From contig WPHV01000007.1 in assembly GCA_009744235.1 (NCBI GenBank), positions 62,001 to 126,000 on the forward strand: 64,000 bases of DNA, given 5' to 3'. The notes below the pieces were generated by a model. That model ran no database searches and was not told the origin of the DNA. It saw nothing but the letters and a program-made list of their open reading frames with translations. Of this stretch, positions 28,691 to 37,942 are shown in pieces. The position numbers were made by a program, and so were the translations under genes. The stretch comes from Gillisella vitis (GTDB taxonomy: Bacteria; Pseudomonadota; Alphaproteobacteria; Rhizobiales; Rhizobiaceae). Every line of letters starts with the position of its first letter. Positions within the stretch are counted from its first letter, which is position 1.

Positions 28691-29449
28691 ATGATGCGCG
28701 AAACGGATATCATGGGCGGGTTTGCCAAAGGCCTGAAGATCATCGAGGCTTTCGAGGAGGCAGCACCGCGCCTGTCCATTGCGGAAGCAGCAAAGTTGTC
28801 GGGCCTAGACCGGGCAACTGCCCGCAGATGTCTGCTGACGCTTTCTCAGTTGGGCTATGCCGATTATGACGGTAAGTTTTTCTCCCTGACACCAAAGATC
28901 CTGCGGCTCGGTCATGCCTGGCTCTCGGCGACCCCGTTGCCTGCTATTCTCCAGCCGCATCTCGATCAGCTCAGTGAAAAAGTTGGGCAGAGTGCGTCGG
29001 CGAGCGTTCTCGATGGCACAGAGATCGTCTACATCGCCCGCGCCTCACAACGGCGCGTCATGTCGATCAATCTTATGCCGGGAAGCCGCTTGCCAGCCTA
29101 TTCTGCCTCTATGGGGCGGGTTTTGCTAGCCGGAGTGAGCGATACGGAGGTTAGGGCCGTTCTGGAGGCGTCGGTGTTGAAGGCCAATACGGTGTTCACC
29201 CGAACTGACCCGGAAGACCTTATTGCCGAAATTGCCCATGTGCGCCGTCAAGGCTATGCCATCATCGATCAGGAGCTGGAAATCGGCCTTTGTTCTATTG
29301 CGGTCCCGGTTTACAATAGCCGGGGCCAGATGGTGGCGGCTATCAATATCGGTGCGCCCGCCGCCCTTATTCCCGCATCGGAAATGGCTGAGCGCTATCT
29401 GCCGGCGCTGCTGGCGACACAAGCTATTCTGAAGCCGTTACTTCGCTGA
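28691..29449 (+). CDS. pcaR: IclR-family regulator of the beta-ketoadipate pathway
   Basis: The 252-residue protein has an IclR-type winged helix (LSIAEAAKLSGLDRATARRCLLTL, residues about 27-50) and a C-terminal effector domain with SASVLDGTEIVYIARA and GYAIIDQELEIGLCSIAVP. This sequence type matches PcaR/PobR/PcaU regulators that respond to beta-ketoadipate or related acids. ATGs at 28691 and 28694 are both possible; GGAG is a few bases upstream. It is divergent from pcaIJF and shares the operator with it. Its 3' end overlaps that of pobR by 26 bases. Confidence 0.88.
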   Translation: MMRETDIMGGFAKGLKIIEAFEEAAPRLSIAEAAKLSGLDRATARRCLLTLSQLGYADYDGKFFSLTPKILRLGHAWLSATPLPAILQPHLDQLSEKVGQSASASVLDGTEIVYIARASQRRVMSINLMPGSRLPAYSASMGRVLLAGVSDTEVRAVLEASVLKANTVFTRTDPEDLIAEIAHVRRQGYAIIDQELEIGLCSIAVPVYNSRGQMVAAINIGAPAALIPASEMAERYLPALLATQAILKPLLR

Positions 29450-30350
29450 TCTCTGCCTGCGCGCGGTCGCTCAGGTTTTGGAGTTTCTGCCGTTCCGCCA
29501 GGCGCCAGGCTCGGGGCGTCAGGCCGGTTTCCCGGGTGAAAAAACGGGTAAAATAGGCGGGATCGGTAAAGCCGTGGTTGAGTGCGATAGCCTGAATACT
29601 GGTTTGGCTGAAGATCAACTCCTGCTGGGCGATTTCCAGCTGCTTGCGAGCGATCAATTGTTGCAGGGTTGCGCCGGTTCCAGCCTTGGCAAGCCTGTTC
29701 AGATGGGTGGGTGAAAGGCCCATTTCCCGTGCGTAGAAGGCCGCGGTTTTGTGGCTGCGAAAATGAGCGGCAATCAGTGCGGTAAGCTTTTCCATTCGCC
29801 GGTCATTGGCCGTTAGCGTCAACCGATCTGAAGAGGCGTCCGGTGCGGCCTGCCTTGCCAGCAGAAGCACGACGGTCGCAAGATAAGCCTCAAGTAACCC
29901 GTTGCGCCCCGGCTTTATGCCAGCATATTCTTCGGCGATCCGTTCCATCAATAGGCCGATTTCGGATGCGCACGGCTCGCCTTCTAAAGGCATATGGAGA
30001 GGCAGAGGCAAAGCCTGTTTCAGACTGGTTCGAACGGCAAGCGGTAGGGCGGCTGGCAGAACGGTGATAATCATGCCCTTGATTGCACGCGAAAACCGAA
30101 ATCCATGGCTAAACAGCGGTGGAACGACGATGGCGGCTGGTGGGGTAATGCCGATCACTTCGCCGTCCAGCGTGGCATCTCCCTGGCCCTCCGAAATGTA
30201 CAGAATTTGCAGAAAATTCTCGTGTCGGTGGAGGTCGATCTCGAAGCGATACAAACTGCTGCGGGAAAAAAGTGTTTCGCAATGCAGCAAAAACTCACCG
30301 GAAACCGCGGTTTTTTCGCCATATAGCTTGTAAGTGGGTATCGCGGCCAT
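29424..30350 (-). CDS. pobR: AraC-family regulator of 4-hydroxybenzoate hydroxylase
   Basis: The 308-residue protein has an N-terminal cupin-like domain (FEIDLHRHENFLQILYISEG near residue 37; GDATLDGE) and two C-terminal AraC helix-turn-helix units (KTAAFYAREMGLSPTHLNRL and IQAIALNHGFTDPAYFTRFF). The divergent position to pobA identifies it as the AraC-type PobR found in many proteobacteria. The ATG at 30350 is preferred because AAGGA is eight bases upstream; the in-frame ATG at 30368 lacks such a site. It overlaps the pcaR 3' end tail to tail. Confidence 0.85.
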   Translation of the reverse strand: MAAIPTYKLYGEKTAVSGEFLLHCETLFSRSSLYRFEIDLHRHENFLQILYISEGQGDATLDGEVIGITPPAAIVVPPLFSHGFRFSRAIKGMIITVLPAALPLAVRTSLKQALPLPLHMPLEGEPCASEIGLLMERIAEEYAGIKPGRNGLLEAYLATVVLLLARQAAPDASSDRLTLTANDRRMEKLTALIAAHFRSHKTAAFYAREMGLSPTHLNRLAKAGTGATLQQLIARKQLEIAQQELIFSQTSIQAIALNHGFTDPAYFTRFFTRETGLTPRAWRLAERQKLQNLSDRAQAEISEVTASE

Positions 30351-30382
30351 GGTTTCAGCATCCTTCATTCATGGTCGAATAG

Positions 30383-31639
<1,257 letters not shown>

Positions 31640-31647
31640 TCAGGCAA

Positions 31648-32568
31648 TCAAGGCATAATGGCTGCTGCCGCATCACGGATTGCTTGCATAAGCAGTGATT
31701 GCGGCAGCGTTGCCATGGCGTCGGCGCGGACGGTCAAGCCAACCGGACCGCGTGTCGGGGAGCAATCTATCGGCAGGGCGCAAATCGTCCCTTCTGCGAT
31801 GTCGCCCGCCACGACACCCTCGGAAATCACCCAGATGGCATCACTGATTTTCAGAAAGGCTCGGCCAAAGGAATCGGAGACAGTTTCGATCTGGTTGGGC
31901 AGGGTGGCTACACCATTTGCGATCAGGAAATAGTCAACCAAGGGGCGGATGATCGAGTTGCGGGTTGGCATCAGCACTGGAAACTCACGCATCCGCTCAA
32001 ACGGTGCCGTTTCGCCCGTCAGCAATGGATGGCCGGACCGGACGACGAAAACCACGGGTTCCGAATAGAGATGCTCGAAGGAAAATCCTGCCATTTTCTC
32101 AGGTGCTGCTAATCTGCCAACCACGAGGTCCAGTTCTCCAATGCGCAATTGTTCGAGCAGGACTGAATTGTCGCCGGTGACGATCTTGATCGGGCTTCCG
32201 GTATTTTCCGTCAGGAACGCGGTCATGGCCTGGGGCATGATGCGGGTGGCAACAGTGGGCAAGGCACCGACCCGCACCGGCGGCCCAGCCTTGGCCGCTT
32301 CTTGGGAAACCGAATCAACTGCATGGCGCAAGGCCGCCAGCGTTGCGCCCGCATGGCGCAGAAAGACCTCACCATAGCGCGTGATGCGGATGCCGCGTCC
32401 CTCGCGCTCAAACAGGCTGACCCCTAAGATTTCTTCCAGCTCACGAACCGTTTTGGTGACCGCAGGCTGGCTGACATGCAATAAATTGGCGGATTTCACC
32501 ACGCTTTTCTGGCGCGCAACCTCGACAAAGGTTTGAAGATGGCGAAACTTGATGCGCTGGTCGATCAT
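31648..32568 (-). CDS. pcaQ: LysR-family activator of pcaDCHGB
   Basis: The 306-residue LysR regulator begins MIDQRIKFRHLQTFVEVARQ. The recognition helix region AANLLHVSQPAVTKTVREL comes next (with Ser-Ala substitutions typical of PcaQ), then a periplasmic-binding-like effector domain. In Agrobacterium, PcaQ activates pcaD in response to beta-carboxymuconolactone and related intermediates. The ATG at 32568, preceded by GAGA, is preferred over one at 32577 because the latter lies inside the PcaQ box. It is divergent from pcaD. Confidence 0.9.
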   Translation of the reverse strand: MIDQRIKFRHLQTFVEVARQKSVVKSANLLHVSQPAVTKTVRELEEILGVSLFEREGRGIRITRYGEVFLRHAGATLAALRHAVDSVSQEAAKAGPPVRVGALPTVATRIMPQAMTAFLTENTGSPIKIVTGDNSVLLEQLRIGELDLVVGRLAAPEKMAGFSFEHLYSEPVVFVVRSGHPLLTGETAPFERMREFPVLMPTRNSIIRPLVDYFLIANGVATLPNQIETVSDSFGRAFLKISDAIWVISEGVVAGDIAEGTICALPIDCSPTRGPVGLTVRADAMATLPQSLLMQAIRDAAAAIMP

Positions 32569-32575
32569 ATCTCTC

Positions 32576-32591
32576 ATAACCTGAGGGTTAT
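32576..32591. promoter_or_regulatory. PcaQ-binding box
   Basis: ATAACCTGAGGGTTAT is a perfect ATAACC-N4-GGTTAT palindrome. It equals the PcaQ motif described for Agrobacterium and Sinorhizobium apart from the last base of the right arm. Its centre is 77 bases upstream of pcaD and just upstream of the pcaQ start, allowing pcaD activation and pcaQ autorepression. Confidence 0.85.
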
Positions 32592-32660
32592 CAATGGCGG
32601 CGATAATGTCATTTTACTTAACCGATTTGCTGTCGCAAGATCAATTTCGGAGGATACGGT

Positions 32661-33452
32661 ATGAAATTTTTAAAGACGACGGATGCGGTTATTCACTACA
32701 ACACGGTTGGCCTAGAGAGCGGCAAGCCGGTGATTGCGTTTGCCAATTCACTCGGCACGGATTTCCGGATCTGGGACGAGGTTATGGATCGGCTCCAGGA
32801 TCGTTACGCCTTTGTGCTGCATGACAAGCGCGGTCATGGCCTGTCGGATCTCGGCAATCCTCCCTATTCGATGGCAACGCATGTCGATGACATGGCCGCA
32901 TTGTTGGACCATCTTTCGTTGAAGCAGGTGATTGTCGTTGGGCTTTCTGTCGGCGGCATGATTGCGCAGGGGCTTTACGCCAGCCGTCCGGATCTGGTGC
33001 GGGCGCTTATCCTCAGCAATACCGCCCATAAGATCGGTTCTGCTGAAATGTGGAACAACCGGATAGCGACCATTCAAAACAACGGTATCGGGTCCTTGCT
33101 TGAGCCGATTATGGAAAGATGGTTCACGGCACCGTTCCGCACGACGGATAATTCGCTTTATGCGGGCTGCTGCACGATGTTGCTGCGTCAGCCAGTAGAA
33201 GGCTATTGCGGTACATGCGCTGCACTGCGCGATGCCGATTTCACTGAGCAAGCACCGGCCATCACCGTTCCAACGCTTTGCGTTGTGGGTGACGAGGATG
33301 GCTCGACCCCGCCGGCTCTGGTGCAATCTCTGGCGGACTTGATTGCGGGCAGCCGGTTTTCGGTCGTGTCTAAGGCGGGTCATATCCCCTGCCTTGAGCA
33401 ACCGGACGCCTATGTTGCGGCCTTGCTGCCATTTTTGGATGAGTTAGCCTGA
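32661..33452 (+). CDS. pcaD: 3-oxoadipate enol-lactonase
   Basis: The 263-residue alpha/beta hydrolase has nucleophile Ser96 in VVGLSVGGM, an oxyanion-side ANSLGTDFRIWD near residue 28 and catalytic His241 in SKAGHIPCLEQP. It opens beta-ketoadipate enol-lactone to beta-ketoadipate. GGAGGATACGGT precedes the ATG. It is the first gene of pcaDCHGB, the Agrobacterium order, directly behind the PcaQ box. Confidence 0.92.
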   Translation: MKFLKTTDAVIHYNTVGLESGKPVIAFANSLGTDFRIWDEVMDRLQDRYAFVLHDKRGHGLSDLGNPPYSMATHVDDMAALLDHLSLKQVIVVGLSVGGMIAQGLYASRPDLVRALILSNTAHKIGSAEMWNNRIATIQNNGIGSLLEPIMERWFTAPFRTTDNSLYAGCCTMLLRQPVEGYCGTCAALRDADFTEQAPAITVPTLCVVGDEDGSTPPALVQSLADLIAGSRFSVVSKAGHIPCLEQPDAYVAALLPFLDELA

Positions 33453-33495
33453 CACTGAAGGCAAGATACAAGATAGTTGCGGAGACAGAGCAGAC

Positions 33496-33900
33496 ATGAC
33501 GGACAAAACAGACACGGCATCAGAGGCGCATCGGCGCGGTATGAAAACCAGGCGTTCCGTGCTGGGTGACGCCCATGTGGATCGGGCAACAGCGGCGGCA
33601 ACCGCCTTCGATCAGCCCTTCCAGACGATGATTACCGAGGGTGCGTGGGGAACCGTGTGGTCGGGCGACCAGTGGTCGAAACGCGAGCGGTCGATGGTAA
33701 CAATTGCGCTTCTGGCGGCACTTGGTCAGGACGAGGAAGTGGCGATGCACATTCGCGCCACGGTCAATACCGGGGCAACCCGCGAGGATATTCGCGAAGC
33801 GCTGATGCATGTGGCGATCTATGCGGGCGTTCCGGCCGCAAACCATGCGTTCAAGATCGCCAAGGGCGTTTACGCGCAAATGGATTCCGAAGCAGCCTGA
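33496..33900 (+). CDS. pcaC: 4-carboxymuconolactone decarboxylase
   Basis: This small 134-residue CMD-fold protein carries the family region MHIRATVNTGATREDIREAL and VAIYAGVPAANHAF at residues about 80-115, with WSGDQWSKRERSM before it. It decarboxylates gamma-carboxymuconolactone to beta-ketoadipate enol-lactone, the PcaD substrate. It is a stand-alone PcaC, not a PcaL fusion to PcaD. It lies 43 bases after pcaD in the same operon. Confidence 0.92.
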   Translation: MTDKTDTASEAHRRGMKTRRSVLGDAHVDRATAAATAFDQPFQTMITEGAWGTVWSGDQWSKRERSMVTIALLAALGQDEEVAMHIRATVNTGATREDIREALMHVAIYAGVPAANHAFKIAKGVYAQMDSEAA

Positions 33901-33952
33901 GCTATAACTGGCACCACGAAGCCTGCGACGGAGAAACTTGAGGAGGAAAGAC

Positions 33953-34693
33953 ATGAAAAATTCCCTACCGGAAACCGGGCCATTTTTTGCCCGTGACCGG
34001 GATATGCATCCGGTGGCCTATGCCCCCTGGTACAAGACCAGTGTGCTGCGCTCACCGCAGCGGGCGCTGATTTCGCTTGAAGGCACAAAGAGCGAAATTA
34101 CCGGACCGGTCTTCGGGCACAGCCTGTTGAACGAGACCGATAACGATCTGATCCTCAACTATGCCAAACCAGGCGAAATGGCGATTGGCCAGCGCATTCT
34201 GGTGCATGGCCGGGTGCTGGACGAGCGTGGGGTCGGTGTAAACGGTGCCCTGGTCGAATTCTGGCAGGCCAATGCCGGTGGGCGTTATCGTCACAAGAAG
34301 GAAACCTATCTGGCAGCGCTCGACCCAAATTTCGGTGGGGTAGGGCGTACCATCACCGATGAGAACGGCTATTACTGGTTCAAGACCATTAAGCCCGGTG
34401 CCTATCCCTGGCCGAACGGCGTCAATGATTGGCGCCCGGCGCATATTCATTTTTCCATTTTCGGTCATGGTTTTGCCCAGCGGTTGATCACCCAGATGTA
34501 TTTCGAAGGTGATCCGATGATCTGGCTGTGTCCGATCGTCAAAACCATTCCGGATGAAGAGGCGATCAAACGCCTGGTGGCGCCGCTTGATATGAATGCG
34601 GCTATCCCGATGGACATGCGCGCCTATAAATTCGATATCGTCTTGCGCGGACGCCGTTCCACATTGTTTGAAAATCGCAAGGAGGGCAACTGA
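33953..34693 (+). CDS. pcaH: Protocatechuate 3,4-dioxygenase beta subunit
   Basis: The 246-residue subunit binds the catalytic non-haem ferric iron. Candidate ligands are visible in order: a Tyr in [11 protein letters not shown] near residue 110, a second Tyr in [12 protein letters not shown] near 150, and two His in [14 protein letters not shown] near 162-164. The enzyme cleaves protocatechuate at the 3,4 bond to beta-carboxy-cis,cis-muconate. AGGAGGAAAG gives a strong start at 33953; an earlier in-frame start at 33938 would overlap that site. pcaG follows after one base. Confidence 0.93.
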   Translation: MKNSLPETGPFFARDRDMHPVAYAPWYKTSVLRSPQRALISLEGTKSEITGPVFGHSLLNETDNDLILNYAKPGEMAIGQRILVHGRVLDERGVGVNGALVEFWQANAGGRYRHKKETYLAALDPNFGGVGRTITDENGYYWFKTIKPGAYPWPNGVNDWRPAHIHFSIFGHGFAQRLITQMYFEGDPMIWLCPIVKTIPDEEAIKRLVAPLDMNAAIPMDMRAYKFDIVLRGRRSTLFENRKEGN

Positions 34694-34694
34694 T

Positions 34695-35312
34695 ATGGTA
34701 CAGCCTCTCGGTTACCTGAAGGAATCGCCCTCGCAGACGGCGGGTCCGTACGTTCATATCGGTTGCACACCGAATTTCTCCGGCATTGAAGGCATCTTCA
34801 AAGAAGATCTTGGCTCCGGTCCGCTTTATAACGACAAAACCCGTGGCGAGCGTATCACCATTCGCGGTTATGTTTATGATGGTGGCGGGAATGCACTGAA
34901 AGACGCGCTGATTGAAATATGGCAGGCCGATAGCGATGGGCTTTACAACAGCCCGTCCGAAACCGGCGGCAAGGCCGATCCGAATTTCCTCGGTTGGGCT
35001 CGTTGTCCAGGCGATATGGCAACCGGGGAATTCGTCTTTCACACCATCAAGCCGGGCAAGGTTCCCTTTGCTGGAGGGCGTTGGATGGCACCGCATGTGA
35101 CCTTCTGGGTCGTGGCACGCGGGATTAATATCGGCTTGCAGACACGCATGTATTTCCCGGAGGAAGAGGCGGCCAATGCCGAAGATCCGCTTCTGGCGCG
35201 TATCGAGCACAAGGTGCGTATTCCGACACTGATTGCCAAAAAGCAGGGCAATGATTACGTGTTCGATATTCACCTGCAAGGCGAAAACGAAACAGTCTTC
35301 TTCGATATCTGA
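34695..35312 (+). CDS. pcaG: Protocatechuate 3,4-dioxygenase alpha subunit
   Basis: The 205-residue alpha subunit opens with YLKESPSQTAGPYVHIG, a family hallmark, and shares the intradiol dioxygenase fold with PcaH (IEIWQADSDGLYNSP, then HTIKPGKVPF and APHVTFWVVARGIN). It lacks the full iron ligand set, as expected for PcaG, and contributes to the substrate pocket. The start at 34695 is one base after the pcaH stop, so coupled translation is likely. Confidence 0.93.
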   Translation: MVQPLGYLKESPSQTAGPYVHIGCTPNFSGIEGIFKEDLGSGPLYNDKTRGERITIRGYVYDGGGNALKDALIEIWQADSDGLYNSPSETGGKADPNFLGWARCPGDMATGEFVFHTIKPGKVPFAGGRWMAPHVTFWVVARGINIGLQTRMYFPEEEAANAEDPLLARIEHKVRIPTLIAKKQGNDYVFDIHLQGENETVFFDI

Positions 35313-35320
35313 TTGGCATC

Positions 35321-36379
35321 ATGAGCATTTCCCCATTTGAACACCCCTTCCTCTCCGGCCTGTTTGGCGATGAGGCTTTTGCGGCCTTGTTTGCCGGGCA
35401 GGCAGATATTGCCGCCATGCTGTCCTTTGAGGCGGCGCTGGCCACGGCTCAAGGTGAGGCCGGGGTGATTGAGCCGGGGGATGCCACGGCGATCCAGTCG
35501 GGCCTTGCCCGTTTCACAGCGGATCTCGATGCCTTGAAAACGGCCACGGCACGCGATGGCGTGGTCATTCCCGAATTGGTCGGCCAGATGCGCAAAGCTG
35601 TCGGCGGGACAAGCGCAGCAAAACTGCATTTTGGCGCGACCAGTCAGGATGTCATCGATACCAGCCTCGTGCTGCGTCTGAAGATGGCGGCGGGACTCCT
35701 CGACGAGCGGTTGGCGGCATTGATCGCTGGGTTCGAGCAGTTGGATGCCGCTTTTGGGCAGAGTGCTCTGATGGGCCATACCCGCATGCAAGCGGCCATC
35801 CCGATTACGGTCTCAGACCGGATCGCTGCCTGGGCTGGACCTTTGCAACGGCACCGCTCCCGCTTGCAGGCTTTGCTTGGCGATGGTTTTGCCCTGCAAT
35901 TTGGAGGTGCTGCGGGAACATTGGAAAAGCTCGGCGACAAAGGCCCTGCGGTGCGCGCCAGACTGGCCGAACTGCTTGGCCTTGAGGATGCGCCGCAATG
36001 GCATAGCCAGCGCGACCGGATCGTCGCCTTTGCCGATCTTCTGTCGTTGATTTCAGGCAGCCTTGGCAAATTTGGCCAGGATGTGGCGCTTCTGGCGGAA
36101 ATGGGCGGTGAAATTCAATTGACCGGCGGCGGCGGCTCCTCGGCCATGCCGCATAAGCAAAACCCTGTCGGTGCGGAAACGCTGGTAACGCTTGCCCGTT
36201 TCAATGCCGTACAGATTGCTGGCCTGCATCAAAGCCTTGTGCATGAACAGGAACGCTCTGGAGCCGCCTGGGCCTTGGAATGGTTGCTGCTGCCGCAGAT
36301 GGTTGTGGCGACGGGGGCCGCCACAAAAACCGGTCTGCAATTAATCGGCGCCATCGCCCGGCTTGGTAAACCTGCCTGA
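35321..36379 (+). CDS. pcaB: 3-carboxy-cis,cis-muconate cycloisomerase
   Basis: The 352-residue protein belongs to the fumarase/aspartase superfamily. It shows the signature GGGGSSAMPHKQNPVGAE near residue 270, HFGATSQDVIDTS near 107 and GHTRMQAA near 150. It lactonises beta-carboxymuconate to gamma-carboxymuconolactone. It is about 100 residues shorter than the roughly 450-residue pseudomonad PcaB, lacking the C-terminal extension; short forms are usual in rhizobia as far as I know. It is the last gene of pcaDCHGB and has a weak ribosome-binding site, consistent with coupling to pcaG. Confidence 0.9.
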   Translation: MSISPFEHPFLSGLFGDEAFAALFAGQADIAAMLSFEAALATAQGEAGVIEPGDATAIQSGLARFTADLDALKTATARDGVVIPELVGQMRKAVGGTSAAKLHFGATSQDVIDTSLVLRLKMAAGLLDERLAALIAGFEQLDAAFGQSALMGHTRMQAAIPITVSDRIAAWAGPLQRHRSRLQALLGDGFALQFGGAAGTLEKLGDKGPAVRARLAELLGLEDAPQWHSQRDRIVAFADLLSLISGSLGKFGQDVALLAEMGGEIQLTGGGGSSAMPHKQNPVGAETLVTLARFNAVQIAGLHQSLVHEQERSGAAWALEWLLLPQMVVATGAATKTGLQLIGAIARLGKPA

Positions 36380-36454
36380 TATCCGGCGGAACAGTGAAAC
36401 CCGCCGTTTGCCTAATACGATGACTCGTTGAAGAGTGCTCATCGGATTCCTTCT

Positions 36455-36538
36455 GCAAATATCTCAAACGGTGCAAGCATTTGAGATATTCGCAATGCCT
36501 ACCAAGGCTAGGATGTGCGAGCATCTTCGAGCCTTGGT
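36455..36538. repeat. Paired intergenic hairpins, candidate mosaic repeat element
   Basis: Two inverted repeats stand side by side between convergent genes. AATATCTCAAA/TTTGAGATATT (36458-36490) has 11-base arms and an 11-base loop. ACCAAGGCT/AGCCTTGGT (36501-36538) has 9-base arms enclosing a smaller GATG/CATC hairpin. No T run follows either, so these look like intergenic repeat elements, as found in rhizobia, more than terminators. Confidence 0.45.
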
Positions 36539-36547
36539 ATAAAATGA

Positions 36548-37543
36548 CTATTTCGTCACATCGATCACCACCCGGCCACGGGTTTTTCCAGCAAGGATCG
36601 CCTCAGCCAGTGTGGGTAAATTGGACATTGGTTCGATGGTTGTCATAGCTGCCAGGTGGTCGCGGTTGAGGGTTTTATCGAGAAACTCCCAGGCGCGAAT
36701 ACGTTTTTCCATCGGCGTCATGACGGAATCGATGCCAAGCAGGGCCACCCCACGCAGGATGAATGGCATGACTGTGGCAGGCAGGTCGGCACCGCCAGCC
36801 AACCCGCAGGCTGCAACGGCACCATTGTAGACCGTTTGGGCGATGACATTGGCAAGTGTGGTGGAACCAACGCTATCGATTGCACCGGTCCAACGTTCTT
36901 TTTGTAAGGCACCGGCCTTTTGCGCCAAATCAGCTCGGTCAACGAATTGGCTGGCCCCAAGCGCTTTCAGGTAATCATGGGTTTCAGGCCTGCCAGAGGA
37001 TGCCGTTACCTGATAACCCCGCGAAGCCAAAAGGCTGACGGCCATGGAGCCAAGGCCACCGCCAGCCCCTGTCACCAGAACCTCACCATTTCCCGGCTTA
37101 ATTGCCTCCCAATCTTCCAGGGCTAACACGGCCAGCGCTGCGGTATAGCCAGCCGTGCCGATGGCCATCGCATCTTGCAATGAGAAGCCTTCAGGCAGCC
37201 GCAGCAACCATTCCGGTTTGACCCGCTGGTAGCGGCTATAGCCGCCGCCTTCGGTTTCAGTCATGCCAAACCCGTTGACGACCACGCGGTCACCGGGTTT
37301 CCAATCCGACGAGCGCGAGTCCACCACCGTTCCGGCAAGATCGGCACCGGCGATGATAGGCGTGCGCCGGGCAATCCGACCGGCGCCCGTAAAGGCCAAT
37401 CCATCCTTATAGTTTAAGGTCGAATAGGCAACTTCCACCAGCACATCGTGATCGGCCAGATCCGCCAGCGTCAATTGCCGAAAGACGCCTTTTGGCTTGC
37501 CCTCGACGGTATCGATGACGATTGCGGTGAATGGTTCGGTCAT
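36548..37543 (-). CDS. YhdH/AcuI-type NADPH-dependent oxidoreductase (acryloyl-CoA reductase family)
   Basis: The 331-residue MDR-superfamily protein has the N-terminal catalytic-domain motif VAYSTLNYKDGLAFTG near residue 40, the nucleotide-binding GAGGGLGSMAVSLLASRGY near 158 and the SSGRPETHDYLKALGA segment that distinguishes the YhdH/AcuI group. There is no zinc site. AcuI reduces acryloyl-CoA to propionyl-CoA; other members are assigned to quinone reduction. GAGGAGA precedes the ATG. It is monocistronic, next to the pca operon, with no clear functional link to it. Confidence 0.85.
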   Translation of the reverse strand: MTEPFTAIVIDTVEGKPKGVFRQLTLADLADHDVLVEVAYSTLNYKDGLAFTGAGRIARRTPIIAGADLAGTVVDSRSSDWKPGDRVVVNGFGMTETEGGGYSRYQRVKPEWLLRLPEGFSLQDAMAIGTAGYTAALAVLALEDWEAIKPGNGEVLVTGAGGGLGSMAVSLLASRGYQVTASSGRPETHDYLKALGASQFVDRADLAQKAGALQKERWTGAIDSVGSTTLANVIAQTVYNGAVAACGLAGGADLPATVMPFILRGVALLGIDSVMTPMEKRIRAWEFLDKTLNRDHLAAMTTIEPMSNLPTLAEAILAGKTRGRVVIDVTK

Positions 37544-37942
37544 GATGGTCTCCTCGCTATCCGTGCCGTGGAATCTGCCATGTCCAGTCCGGCCTGGCTA
37601 CTGCCGATTCGTCTAAGCTGATGGGGAAACCAGTGGCATTCCTTCGAGAACGATGAAGAATGGGGTGGTCCCCGTCGCCCTGCTTCTCGCCAGACGAATT
37701 AAATGGGTGCGCAGGCCTAACCGAGGCGAAAAAATTTCTGACTGCGATTATCCCCTGTTTTCAAGGCGCTGAAGGTGGGCTTTGATCTGTGCTCTTCCTG
37801 TCACTCATTGAAAAACAATGGGTTATACGCGGGGTTTCGCAAGGCTTTGCCCACATATGATGCGGCTTGGAAAGGAGTGATTAACCTTTATTTTTTACTT
37901 CTATAGGGGACAAGAACCATTCCAAATGAACTGTTAGGCATC
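37544..37942 (+). other. Non-coding region upstream of ftsK
   Basis: A 399-base spacer with no convincing gene. A T-rich patch with TTAACC at 37881-37886 and a TATAGGGG stretch at 37903-37910 could hold the ftsK promoter. No strong palindrome or known regulator box is visible. Confidence 0.3.

Noticed and set aside
37881..37895. CtrA box upstream of ftsK
   Set aside because: TTAACC is followed at the required distance by TTTT, not TTAA, so only half the motif is present.
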